Notes under the pieces: model-generated
Database searches by the model: none
What the model saw: the letters and a program-made list of their open reading frames with translations, nothing else
Told to the model about the DNA's origin: nothing
In this document: positions 50,862-59,758 of the stretch, in pieces
Position numbering within the stretch: the first letter of the stretch is position 1
Layout: every line of letters starts with the position of its first letter
Assembly (NCBI GenBank): GCA_041686955.1
Contig: JAWLCV010000007.1
Location: forward strand, 19,822 to 83,821
Origin: UBA7803 sp041686955
Lineage (GTDB): Bacteria > Pseudomonadota > Gammaproteobacteria > Pseudomonadales > Azotimanducaceae
Direction: 5' to 3'
DNA length: 64,000 nt
Translations under genes and position numbers: made by a program

Positions 50862-51821
50862 GTGCCCCCCTTTCCAGACCCCGCCTTCATCGACGTCGGT
50901 GACGCCACGCTGGAAGTATTCACCGCGGGGCCTCCGGACGGCGCCGGCCCGGTGGTGCTGTGTCACGGGTTCCCGGAGATCGCCTACTCCTGGCGCCATC
51001 AGATCCCCGCCCTCGCGGCTGCCGGGTATCGCGTCATCGCGCCCAACCAGCGCGGATACGGCCGCTCGAGCCGCCCCGCCGAGGTGGCGGCCTACGACAT
51101 CCACCACCTGTGCGGGGACCTCACCAGCCTGCTGGACCACTTCGGCTACGACGACGCGATCTTCGTGGGACACGACTGGGGCGCCATCGTGGTGTGGAAC
51201 CTGGCCATGCTGCATCCCGGCCGGGTGCGCGCGGTGATCAACCTGAGCGTGCCGTTTCTCCGGCGCGGCCCGAAGGACTGGGTGAGCTTCTGGGAAGAGC
51301 AGCTCGGCGGCGATTTCTACATCGTCCACTTCAACCGCCAGCCCGGTGTGGCGGACGCCGTGTTCGACGCCAACGTCGAGACTCTGCTGCGAAACCTCTA
51401 CCGCACGCGGCAATGGCTGGCGCCCCCGCGCCCCGCGGCGCCCGGCATGGCCCTGATCAATCTGGCCACCGCCCAGGATGCGCCGGGAGACCCGCTCATG
51501 AGCGAGGAGGAGCTCCGGGTCTTCGTCGACAGCTTCCGCCACTCGGGCTTCACCGGCGGAATCAACTGGTACCGCAACTTCACCCGAAACTGGGAAACCA
51601 CGGCGGACGTGCCGCAGCGGGTGGACCAGCCGGCGCTGATGATCTACGGCCAGTACGACATGGTGCCGGCGAGCCCGGATCTCGAGGAGCACGTGCCCGG
51701 CGTCGAGATCCACACCCTGCCCTGCGGGCATTGGATTCAGCAGGAGATGCCCGAGGAGACCACCGCGGTGATGCTTCGGTGGCTGGAGCGTCAGCGCGCG
51801 ACCGCGGGCGGTCAGCGGTAA
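50862..51821 (+). CDS. Alpha/beta hydrolase, epoxide-hydrolase-like
   Basis: A 319-residue alpha/beta hydrolase. The oxyanion-hole motif is HGFPE (35-39), nucleophile is Asp105 in GHDWGA, and the late His is in GHWIQQE. Asp as nucleophile and the HGFPE and NWYRN segments are typical of soluble epoxide hydrolases. The cap domain covers residues about 130-240. GTG start at 50862 with AGGAGG 7 bases upstream, favoured over an in-frame TTG 15 bases earlier. It overlaps the convergent thioesterase gene by 10 bases. Confidence 0.87.
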   Translation: MPPFPDPAFIDVGDATLEVFTAGPPDGAGPVVLCHGFPEIAYSWRHQIPALAAAGYRVIAPNQRGYGRSSRPAEVAAYDIHHLCGDLTSLLDHFGYDDAIFVGHDWGAIVVWNLAMLHPGRVRAVINLSVPFLRRGPKDWVSFWEEQLGGDFYIVHFNRQPGVADAVFDANVETLLRNLYRTRQWLAPPRPAAPGMALINLATAQDAPGDPLMSEEELRVFVDSFRHSGFTGGINWYRNFTRNWETTADVPQRVDQPALMIYGQYDMVPASPDLEEHVPGVEIHTLPCGHWIQQEMPEETTAVMLRWLERQRATAGGQR

Positions 51822-52252
51822 GCGTCGGGCGCGATTTCGTCGGTCACCATGAACGACCCGGTCGCCTCCGCGACCACCTCGCCATCGTCCTTGCGGATGA
51901 CCCGGCCCTGCATCTGCGCCAGCCGTCCCTTGCGGCGGACGCAGCGGCCTTCCAGACGCACCGGAGTCCCCACCGGGAGCTGTGACCGGTAGCGGATCTC
52001 CGCCTTGGCGGTGAAGCTGATCAGCCCCTGGAGCCACAGCCAGTTCGCCATCACGTCGTCGAGCAGGCTGAAGATGATGCCGCCGTGAGTCAGCGAGTCG
52101 TAGCCGCGATGGGCCGGGCCGGGGGTGAACTCACCGACGCAGACGCCCTCCTCGATCCGGAAACGCACCCCCAGACCCGCGGAGTTGGCAGGACCACAGA
52201 CGAAGCACCCGTTCTCCTGGTGGTCCGTGCTTTCTCGAATCGGCTTGGACAT
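51812..52252 (-). CDS. PaaI-family hotdog thioesterase
   Basis: A 146-residue hotdog-fold protein. The catalytic region is YDSLTHGGIIFSLLDDVMANWL, with the family HGG, and later AKAEIRYRSQLPVG and VAEATGSFMV. A CFVCGPANSAGLGVRF N-terminus resembles the type seen in small-acyl-CoA thioesterases. Two adjacent ATGs (52255 and 52252) are both possible starts; GAGG lies upstream. Confidence 0.82.
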   Translation of the reverse strand: MSKPIRESTDHQENGCFVCGPANSAGLGVRFRIEEGVCVGEFTPGPAHRGYDSLTHGGIIFSLLDDVMANWLWLQGLISFTAKAEIRYRSQLPVGTPVRLEGRCVRRKGRLAQMQGRVIRKDDGEVVAEATGSFMVTDEIAPDAYR

Positions 52253-52294
52253 CATGCAGCCTCGGTTCCGGCGAGCGCCTATCATATAGAAGTT

Positions 52295-52900
52295 GTGTAC
52301 TGCCTGACCTTCATACGCGACCGTCTGGCGGCCCACGTGCCGCAACGGGCGGATATTGCCGGTACGCCGCGGGAAGCCGCGGTGGCCGTGATCCTGCGCG
52401 ACGCGGAGCAGGGCCCGGACGTGCTGTTCATCAAGCGCGCCGACAAGAGCGGCGACCCGTGGTCCGGCCACATGGCCTTTCCCGGCGGGCACCGGGAACC
52501 CGACGACGCCGATCTGCGGGCCGCGGCCGAGCGGGAGACCCTCGAGGAGGTCGGCCTCGATCTCGCCGGCAGCGAGTATCTGGGCCCGCTGGACCAGCAG
52601 CGCGCCATGGCGCGGGGCCGCAGCCTCGACATGCTCATCGCGCCCCACGTCTTCGCCGTGAGCGGCGAGCCGACCCTGACCCCGAATTTCGAGGTGCAGG
52701 AGGTGGTGTGGGCGCCGCTCCGGGCACTCGCCAGCAATCGCCTGCACGACACGGAGACGCGATCGATGGCCGGCGTGCCCACCGTTTTCAACGGCTATCG
52801 CCTGGCCGGCGGCCATTTCGTCTGGGGTCTCACCTACCGGATGCTGAAGTCCCTGTTCGCCGCCCTGGACCCCGAGTGGCGCCCGCCGGCGGAGCATTGA
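52295..52900 (+). CDS. Nudix hydrolase, CoA-pyrophosphatase-like
   Basis: A 201-residue Nudix protein. Its Nudix box is GGHREPDDADLRAAAERETLEEVG, in which the Glu of the second position is Asp. The preceding SGHMAFPGG segment matches the CoA-pyrophosphatase (NudL/UPF0035) group, and VLFIKRADKSGD is the family's VLLTKRS.. block. A GTG at 52295 is the only suitable start near the N-terminus, though its ribosome site is weak. It abuts the Hsp70 gene end to end. Confidence 0.82.
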   Translation: MYCLTFIRDRLAAHVPQRADIAGTPREAAVAVILRDAEQGPDVLFIKRADKSGDPWSGHMAFPGGHREPDDADLRAAAERETLEEVGLDLAGSEYLGPLDQQRAMARGRSLDMLIAPHVFAVSGEPTLTPNFEVQEVVWAPLRALASNRLHDTETRSMAGVPTVFNGYRLAGGHFVWGLTYRMLKSLFAALDPEWRPPAEH

Positions 52901-54337
52901 TCAGACACCCTCGGCCAGATCGCAGCCCGGATCGTGCTCCAGCCGATGGTAGTCGGCGATGGCCAGACCGGCGGCCACGCTGGTGAACGGATCGTGGTCC
53001 ACCACCCGATCGGCGAATCGCTCCTCGAGGATGCGGCGGACGGCGGGAATCAGGCTGGAGCCGCCGGTACGCAGCACGATGTCGATGGCCGAGGCGGGCA
53101 GCCGGGCCCGCGCCAGGGATTCGTCCAGGGCCTCGGCCACCCGCTCGAGCAGGTCGGCGATGAGCGCCTCGAACTCTTCGCGGCGCAGACGGATCTCCAC
53201 GTCGATCTCCGGGATGTCGAGCACCGCCTCCTCCTCGTAGGAGAGCCGTGCCTTGAAGTCCTTGATGGCCTGGAACACCTGGTAGCTGAGGTTGCGCTGG
53301 ATGAGCTCGTTCAGCCGCCGGAACTTCTCCACGCCGGGGCCGCCCTGTGCCAGCCGCTCCATCACAGGCGTGGTGTAGCGGTTCTGGTTGAGGGTGTAGG
53401 TCACCGCCCAGTTGAGCAGCAGATCCTCGTAGTCCTCGAAGGGAAAATCCGTCTCGATCTCCCGGTCCATGCCTCGGCGCCGCCACCGCTCCCCTTTGCC
53501 GAGGGCCGGAAACAGCAGTTCCCGAAACAGACGCTGGTCGATGTGATCGCCGCCCAGGGCCAGCCCGTGGGTGGTCACCACCTCGAACCTCGCGCCTCGA
53601 GCGCGGGCGCCGCCGTTGCGCTTCAAGACGCAGAAATCCAGGGTGCCGCCGCCGAAGTCCAGGGTCAGCAGGTGCTCGCCGGCTACCTCCGGATTGGCGG
53701 TGAGATAGCTCACGGCGGCGGCGATGGGCTCCGGGTAGAAGTGCTGTCGGGTGATGCCCGCGTAGCGATACGCCTCGCTGAGGCGGCTCAGGGCCGTCTT
53801 GTTGCGGAACTCCTCGCGGCCCTCGAACGTCACCGGATGACCCAGGTGAGCCTCCTCGCACGGTCCCACCTGCGCTTCCAGCGCCTTGCGGATCCGCAGC
53901 AGCAACGGGGTGATCAGCGCCACCAGCCGGAACGGGTGATCGAACACCATCAGGCGGCGCACCCGGCTGTCTCCGAGCAGGCGCTTGGTGCCGCGAAACA
54001 GGCGCCCCTGCAGGCCGCTGTCGATCAGCGGCTTGCCGTAGATCTTCTGGGTCGTGGTCTCCACCGGGGCCGGGTTCTCCGAGTCCCCGTGCTCCACGAA
54101 CGCGCTGGTGCCGCCGATGACTTCCGGGATCATCTCCACGGTGCGGCCGGTGTTGTCGTCGATGTAACGGTCGATGGCGGCCTGGCCGGTGAGCGTCTTG
54201 AGATCCCGGTCGATGTAGGTAGCGGAGGGCATGATGGGATCATCGCCCTCCAGCGGCACCAGCAGCACCCGCCGCCCGTCGAAGACCGCCGCGGCGGAAT
54301 TCGTGGTGCCGAAATCGATGCCCACTCCAAACGTCAT
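52901..54337 (-). CDS. YegD-like Hsp70-family protein
   Basis: A 478-residue actin-like ATPase fold with the Hsp70 phosphate loop GIDFGTTNSA at 5-14, the HLLTLDFGGGTLDF block, THGLALGGDHID and a late RTGGSSLIPAVRRIL. It lacks the substrate-binding domain of DnaK, which is the YegD form. ATP-dependent chaperone-like role; partner unknown. Start ATG 54337. Confidence 0.86.
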   Translation of the reverse strand: MTFGVGIDFGTTNSAAAVFDGRRVLLVPLEGDDPIMPSATYIDRDLKTLTGQAAIDRYIDDNTGRTVEMIPEVIGGTSAFVEHGDSENPAPVETTTQKIYGKPLIDSGLQGRLFRGTKRLLGDSRVRRLMVFDHPFRLVALITPLLLRIRKALEAQVGPCEEAHLGHPVTFEGREEFRNKTALSRLSEAYRYAGITRQHFYPEPIAAAVSYLTANPEVAGEHLLTLDFGGGTLDFCVLKRNGGARARGARFEVVTTHGLALGGDHIDQRLFRELLFPALGKGERWRRRGMDREIETDFPFEDYEDLLLNWAVTYTLNQNRYTTPVMERLAQGGPGVEKFRRLNELIQRNLSYQVFQAIKDFKARLSYEEEAVLDIPEIDVEIRLRREEFEALIADLLERVAEALDESLARARLPASAIDIVLRTGGSSLIPAVRRILEERFADRVVDHDPFTSVAAGLAIADYHRLEHDPGCDLAEGV

Positions 54338-54502
54338 GAATCAGCTCAGCGACTTGCCATCAGCCGGCGACAAGAGCGGGCATTTTGCCAGATTCCGGCG
54401 CCGCGTCTCTTCCCGATTCGGAAAAGCTTCCGGCACCCGGCGCGACACCCGCCCCCGTTGCGGTATGCTCGGCGCCGGATGCCGACCGCCGAGGTCACCC
54501 GA

Positions 54503-54718
54503 ATGTCCGACATCGTCTCCATCCGCGACGCGGCACGCAAGAAGGCGGCCAGAGAGAAGGCCGAGCGTAAGCAGCGGGCGCACGGCAGGACCATGTGCCA
54601 GCGTGGTTTCCACAAGTGGCAGGTGAATCAACGCAAGCAGTTCGACGTGCGTCAGGGAAAGCTGGTCACCATCCGCGTGTGCGAGCGCTGCGGCGCACGC
54701 CGCACCACGCTGGACTGA
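54503..54718 (+). CDS. Small zinc-ribbon-like protein
   Basis: A 71-residue basic protein. The second half holds a putative metal site: MCQRGFHKW and, 24 residues on, VCERCGARRTTL, giving Cys..His..Cys-x2-Cys. The first 30 residues are Lys/Arg/Ala-rich (RKKAAREKAERKQRAHG). A -10-like TATGCT at 54464-54469 would put the transcript start near 54476, making the in-frame ATG at 54479 nearly leaderless; the ATG at 54503 has GAGG upstream and was preferred. Family without known function. Confidence 0.72.
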   Translation: MSDIVSIRDAARKKAAREKAERKQRAHGRTMCQRGFHKWQVNQRKQFDVRQGKLVTIRVCERCGARRTTLD

Positions 54719-54733
54719 GCATTCCGGCGCCGG

Positions 54734-55387
<654 letters not shown>

Positions 55388-55413
55388 GTCTATATCCCTG
55401 CTGTTTTCTGGCG

Positions 55414-55441
55414 ATCATACCTTTCGCCTTGTTCCGTACAA
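55414..55441 (-). promoter_or_regulatory. Sigma-70 promoter for msrA
   Basis: On the minus strand TTGTAC (55441-55436) and TATGAT (55419-55414) are 16 bases apart, 27 bases before the msrA start. The -10 matches consensus at 5 of 6 positions. Confidence 0.55.
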
Positions 55442-55458
55442 GTGCTATAAGGCCCGAC

Positions 55459-57165
55459 ATGCGATTGTTGTTGCCGATCCTCACGGCCCTGGCGCTCCTC
55501 GGCTGTCAGACCACGCCACCGGACTATGGTGCGCTCACCCAACGCCTCGACCAGGGGGAAACCGTAGCGCCCGCCGAGCTGCGGCGCGCGTTTCTCGAGG
55601 CACCGGACCTGCCGGAGCGCATGGAGCGCCTGAGCGACCTGGAGACCCAGGCGCTGGCCCTCATGGAGGACGAGCCGCTCAGGCTCGGCTCCATCGGCTC
55701 CGCCATCCTCGACACCTATTACGGCAGCCTGACCGGTCACCACATCATGGCCCGGTTCTACGAGCACGTGGCCTCCCCCGGCGCCGCGGCCCCCCACCAG
55801 GATTGGGTGCGGCGAGTCACCGATTCCATGGAGGCCGACGGCGACGGCAGCCGGGCGCGGCCGTTCCCCGCGGTGACCTCGGCGGACGCCCGCATGTACG
55901 CCATCAGCAAGGGCTGGACACCGGTGGGGTCCATCTACCAGAGCACCGACGAGGTGCCGTTCTCCCTGCTGTTGCAGGCCCGGCCGGAATCGGGCCCGAC
56001 CAAGGACCTCTCTTTCGATCTGTCGGGACTCTTTCACAGCATGCGCCAGGACTTCATGGCCACGGACACAACTCCCGACGGGGCCAAGGCAAAGGCCGGA
56101 GAAGGAGCCGCGCGCCGTGGGCCCGAGGAAGGCGCCGCGAGCGACTTCACGCCCTTCACCCTCATCGGCTATCTGGCGCGGCAGGGCGACAGCGCCGCCC
56201 AGACCGCGGTGGGCTGGTTCCTGGCATCGCAGAAGCGCCTGGGCGACGCCGCGGACTGGCTGCGCGCCGCGTCGCGAACCGGCAACATGGCCGCCAACTC
56301 CCTGCTGGCACGGGTCTACCTGGAGCAGGCCCTGACGGCCACCAGTGAGTCGGAGCGGGCAGAGGCGCTCGATCAGGTGATGGAAACGCACCTGCACGCC
56401 ATCGCCCTGGGCTCCGCCGACGCCATGTACGCCCTCGGCGTGCTGTACCTGAACGGGCACTACGGCGACGAGAACAAGGTTTCCGGGGTGCCCCTGCTGA
56501 AGCAGGCCGCCGACGCCGGTCACAGCGAGGCCACCATGTTCCTCGGCCACCTGCACTACACCGGCGAGGTGGTACCCCAGAACCTGGAAACCGCCCGCGA
56601 CTACTACGCCGAGGCCGCAGCGCTCGGCAGCGCCTTCGCCCGCAAGAGCTACGCCCGGTTCCTTCTGGACCGGGACGTGAACCAGCCCGGTGATCCGCGG
56701 GCTCTGGAATGGCTCGAGGAGCTGGCGCAGGACGGCGAGGCCGAATCCATGCTCCTGCTCGGCAATCTGCACGCCCGCGGTGTCGGGACCGAGGCCAGCG
56801 TGCGCAAAGCGGTGAGCTGGTTCAAGCAGGCCGTGGAAGCGGCGCCCGAGGATCCCAACATCGTCAACGAAGTGGCCTGGACCCTGGCCGTGAGCGATCA
56901 GCAGGATCTGCGCCGGGCGCGGTACGCGCGGCGGATCATGGACCGGCTCATGGAGGACAGCGACGAGGCCCGCGGCCGGCCCGAGTACCTGGACACCTGG
57001 GCGGCCACCTATGCGGCCACCGGTGACTTCGAACGCGCCGTGACCCTGCAGGAACAAGCACTGGATGCCGCCGAGAGCGGCGAATACCAGGAGGTGCTGG
57101 AGATACTCCGCCAGCATCTCGAGGCGTTCCGAAACCGCCGCACCATCTCCGAAACGGTTCCGTGA
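55459..57165 (+). CDS. Sel1/TPR-repeat lipoprotein
   Basis: A 568-residue predicted lipoprotein. The lipobox is ALLGC with Cys16, followed by a Thr/Pro linker. A helical N-terminal domain (ELRRAFLEAPDLPERMERL) is followed by Sel1-like repeats (ADAMYALGVLYLNGHYG, HSEATMFLGHLHYTGEVVPQ, ARKSYARFLLDRDVN, AESMLLLGNLHARGVGTEASVRKA) and TPR-like helices to the end. Sel1 repeats mediate protein contacts. An AAGG sits before the ATG at 55459. It overlaps mnmH by 4 bases (GTGA). Confidence 0.82.
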   Translation: MRLLLPILTALALLGCQTTPPDYGALTQRLDQGETVAPAELRRAFLEAPDLPERMERLSDLETQALALMEDEPLRLGSIGSAILDTYYGSLTGHHIMARFYEHVASPGAAAPHQDWVRRVTDSMEADGDGSRARPFPAVTSADARMYAISKGWTPVGSIYQSTDEVPFSLLLQARPESGPTKDLSFDLSGLFHSMRQDFMATDTTPDGAKAKAGEGAARRGPEEGAASDFTPFTLIGYLARQGDSAAQTAVGWFLASQKRLGDAADWLRAASRTGNMAANSLLARVYLEQALTATSESERAEALDQVMETHLHAIALGSADAMYALGVLYLNGHYGDENKVSGVPLLKQAADAGHSEATMFLGHLHYTGEVVPQNLETARDYYAEAAALGSAFARKSYARFLLDRDVNQPGDPRALEWLEELAQDGEAESMLLLGNLHARGVGTEASVRKAVSWFKQAVEAAPEDPNIVNEVAWTLAVSDQQDLRRARYARRIMDRLMEDSDEARGRPEYLDTWAATYAATGDFERAVTLQEQALDAAESGEYQEVLEILRQHLEAFRNRRTISETVP

Positions 57166-58208
57166 CCGACGACCTGGCACGACTGCTGGCCGAGCGCACG
57201 CCGTTTCTCGACGTCCGCGCCCCGGCGGAGTTCGCCCGCGGAGCCGTGCCCGGCGCGGTCAACGTGCCGTTGCTGGACGACGACGAGCGCCGCCGGGTGG
57301 GCATCACCTACAAGACCGCGGGACACGACGCCGCGGTGGCCCTGGGCCACCGCCTGGTGAGCGGCGAGGTTCGCCGGAGGCGGCAGGAGGCGTGGGTAAA
57401 GTTCGCCGAGCGCCACCCCGGGGCCTGGATCTATTGCTGGCGCGGCGGGCAGCGCTCGGAGATCGCCCAGACCTGGCTGCGCGAGCTGGGCGTGGATCTG
57501 CCGCGGGTTCCCGGCGGCTTCAAGGCGTTACGCCGGACCTGCCTGGCGGTGCTGGAGCACGCGCCCGCGACGAAGCGCTGGCTGGTGCTGGGGGGGCGCA
57601 CCGGCTCCGGCAAGACGGTGCTCTTGAAGACTCTGCCGAACGCCCTGGACCTGGAAGGCCTGGCCGCCCATCGGGGCTCCGCGTTCGGCACCATGGAGAC
57701 CCCTCAGCCGCCTCCGGTCGCCTTCGAGAACGCCCTGGCCGCGGCGTTCCTGCAGCACCGGGCGGACACTCTGGTGGTAGAGGACGAAAGCCGTACCATC
57801 GGCCGTCTGGCGCTGCCCGAGGGCTGGCACGAGCACATGCAGCGGGTGCCCCTGGCGGTGCTGGAGGAATCCCTGGAGCGGCGGGTGGCCAACATCGTGC
57901 AGGAGTACGTCAGCGAGCCCCTCGCCCGCGGAGTCGACCCCTGCACCCTGCACGCCCGCTACAGCGACGCCTTGCGGCGCATCGAGCGCCGGCTCGGCGG
58001 GGCCCGGCGCCAGGCCGTGCAGGCGGAGCTGGACCGGGCGTTCGCGAACGGCGACCACGGTCGCTGGGTGGAGCCCCTGCTCACCTGGTACTACGACCCG
58101 ATGTACGATCATCAGCTCTCGTCGAAGCGCGCGCGGGTCGCGGTGCAGGGCCCTGCCGCGACCGTCGCCGAGTGGCTGCGGCAGCCGGGGGGTCAGGCGG
58201 GCGGGTGA
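57162..58208 (+). CDS. mnmH: tRNA 2-selenouridine synthase
   Basis: A 348-residue enzyme that replaces the sulfur of 2-thiouridine at the tRNA wobble base with selenium, through a geranylated intermediate. The rhodanese domain has active Cys92 (IYCWRGGQRSE); the P-loop domain has LGGRTGSGKTVLLK at about 143-156 and FGTME, RTIGRLALPEGWHEHMQ later. GTG start at 57162. It needs selenophosphate; no selD lies in the window. It overlaps the convergent nitrile hydratase accessory gene by 16 bases. Confidence 0.93.
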   Translation: MTDDLARLLAERTPFLDVRAPAEFARGAVPGAVNVPLLDDDERRRVGITYKTAGHDAAVALGHRLVSGEVRRRRQEAWVKFAERHPGAWIYCWRGGQRSEIAQTWLRELGVDLPRVPGGFKALRRTCLAVLEHAPATKRWLVLGGRTGSGKTVLLKTLPNALDLEGLAAHRGSAFGTMETPQPPPVAFENALAAAFLQHRADTLVVEDESRTIGRLALPEGWHEHMQRVPLAVLEESLERRVANIVQEYVSEPLARGVDPCTLHARYSDALRRIERRLGGARRQAVQAELDRAFANGDHGRWVEPLLTWYYDPMYDHQLSSKRARVAVQGPAATVAEWLRQPGGQAGG

Positions 58209-58516
58209 TCGTGACCGTGGGGCCGGGCCGCGAGCGCCTCGACCCGCGAGCGCAGCTCACCGGGCGCGATCAGCCCCTGCTCCGCCAGCAGGCGCTCCAG
58301 GGCATTCAGAAAATGATCGTAGTAGGCGTAGGGTCCTTGCGGATCCCGATCCCACCGGGCGATCTCCGCCATGAGGCATCTGCGGAAGTCGACCCAGGAG
58401 TAGAGGCCGGCCTCGGCCAGGGCGCGCGCCATGCCGAACACCCGGCCCTGCCAGGGTGCCTCGAAAACCGCCTCGCCGTTGGCCATGGGCGGCGCCAGCT
58501 CACCCGACAGCTCCAT
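58193..58516 (-). CDS. Nitrile hydratase accessory protein
   Basis: A 107-residue protein resembling the N-terminal part of nitrile hydratase beta subunits and the P14K/P12K-type activators. It shows the block EAPWQGRVFGMARALAEAGLYSWVDFRRCL found in this group, and ends in a His-rich tail (RPHGHDHPPA) that could bind metal. Such proteins deliver cobalt to the alpha subunit. The ATG at 58516 shares a base with the alpha-subunit stop (TGATG). Last gene of the operon. Confidence 0.83.
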   Translation of the reverse strand: MELSGELAPPMANGEAVFEAPWQGRVFGMARALAEAGLYSWVDFRRCLMAEIARWDRDPQGPYAYYDHFLNALERLLAEQGLIAPGELRSRVEALAARPHGHDHPPA

Positions 58517-59082
58517 CACAACACCTCCACGCCGATCATGGCGTCCCGGGTCACCCGCGCCGCCAGCTCGGATTCGTCCAGGTCTTCGGTACCGGCGGGC
58601 CGCCGGGGCAACACCATGTAGCGGACCTCGGCACTGGAGTCCCAGACCCGGACCCGGGTGGCGGGCCCGAGCTCCACGCCCATCTCGCCCAGCACCCGGC
58701 GCGGCTCCCGCACGACCCGGGATCGGTACGCCGGATCCTTGTACCAGCGCGGGGGCAGCCCGAGCACGGCCCAGGGGTAGCAGGAGCACAACGTGCAGAC
58801 CACCACGTTGTGAACCTGCTCGGTGTTCTCCACCACCACCAGCTTCTCGGTCTGCTCGCCGCCGAAGCCGAGCTCGGCGATCGCCGCCGTCCCGTCCGCC
58901 AGCAGGCGCTGTTTGAATGCCGGGTCGAGCCACGCCCGCGCCACCACCCGGGCCCCGTTCATCGGGCCGAGGCGTTCGTTGAAGGTGGCGATGACCTCGT
59001 CCACGGCGTCCGCCGCCAGCCATCCCCGCTCGATGAGCAGGGACTCCAGGGCCTCGGCGCGAATCGCCTGGTCACGGCTCAT
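58516..59082 (-). CDS. nthA: Nitrile hydratase alpha subunit, cobalt type
   Basis: A 188-residue subunit that carries the metal centre for hydration of nitriles to amides. The claw motif is Cys96-Thr-Leu-Cys99-Ser-Cys101; Thr in the second place is the cobalt-type signature (iron enzymes have Ser). The flanking GEQTEKLVVVENTEQVHNVV and YPWAVLGLPPRWYK blocks are conserved, as are RRVLGEMGVEL and VWDSSAEVRYMVLP. An AGGAGG site precedes the ATG at 59082. Overlaps beta by 11 bases and the accessory gene by 1. Confidence 0.93.
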   Translation of the reverse strand: MSRDQAIRAEALESLLIERGWLAADAVDEVIATFNERLGPMNGARVVARAWLDPAFKQRLLADGTAAIAELGFGGEQTEKLVVVENTEQVHNVVVCTLCSCYPWAVLGLPPRWYKDPAYRSRVVREPRRVLGEMGVELGPATRVRVWDSSAEVRYMVLPRRPAGTEDLDESELAARVTRDAMIGVEVL

Positions 59083-59758
59083 GGGGCGCCTCCTGCAGGT
59101 AGCTCTCGAACAGATCCAGGCTCACGGTCACCGCCGGCTCCGCGTGCTCGCCCCACAGAGCCTCCCCCGAGAACGCCACGGTGTAAAGGTGCTGCGGCCG
59201 CTCGCCCCGCCCATGGGCATTGCTGTCCGGAAAGACCCACGCGCCGTGGCAGGCAGTGACGGTGCCCGTCCGGTTGCGGGCATAGGCGGGCAGGCGGGTA
59301 TGGCCGGGAACCGGAAACGACGCGGTGCGCACCCGGACACCGCTGTGAAACCGCGGCGCATCCGAAACATCCCGCCGACTGCCCGGTGCCGCCGGGTCGT
59401 AGCTCACCGCGTCGGCCCGGGGATCGGGCCTCGCTGCCGCCGCGGCGCCCGGGTCGCCCCCCAGTCGCGCGATGCACGCTCGGATGCCGGGCTCGTCCAC
59501 CACGCCTGCCTCGCGCAGCAACGTCTCGACACCACCCAGCCACCGTCCGTAATAGCCGTGGGTGAGATACGCCGCGGGATCGATGCGCTCGATGGCGTGG
59601 CGAAACTGGTCCGCATTGCGGATGGCCCCGTGAGCGAAGGCCGCGCGCATGACGGCGAACACCCGCGCCTCCCAGCGCTCGTGGAACGCCGGCTCGTCGG
59701 CCTCCCGCGTCACCGGGCCGAAGCCGTGCCTGCCCCCCATGTCGTGAATCCCGTCCAT
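59072..59758 (-). CDS. nthB: Nitrile hydratase beta subunit
   Basis: A 228-residue subunit with the conserved N-terminus MDGIHDMGGRHGFGPV, helical segments LTHGYYGRWLGGVETLL, and the SH3-like C-terminal domain (RTASFPVPGHTRLPAYARNRTG and HGAWVFPDSNAHG, HLYTVAFSGEALWG). Beta-alpha order is usual for cobalt-type enzymes. The ATG at 59758 shares a base with the stop of the GH78-like gene (TGATG), so nitrile hydratase is translationally coupled to that gene. Confidence 0.93.
   Translation of the reverse strand: MDGIHDMGGRHGFGPVTREADEPAFHERWEARVFAVMRAAFAHGAIRNADQFRHAIERIDPAAYLTHGYYGRWLGGVETLLREAGVVDEPGIRACIARLGGDPGAAAAARPDPRADAVSYDPAAPGSRRDVSDAPRFHSGVRVRTASFPVPGHTRLPAYARNRTGTVTACHGAWVFPDSNAHGRGERPQHLYTVAFSGEALWGEHAEPAVTVSLDLFESYLQEAPHEP

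Noticed and set aside
50388..52037. A 549-codon minus-strand frame leading into the TM2 gene
   Set aside because: Its upstream part is antisense to the epoxide-hydrolase-like gene, and TM2 proteins are short; the ATG at 50789 gives a normal length.
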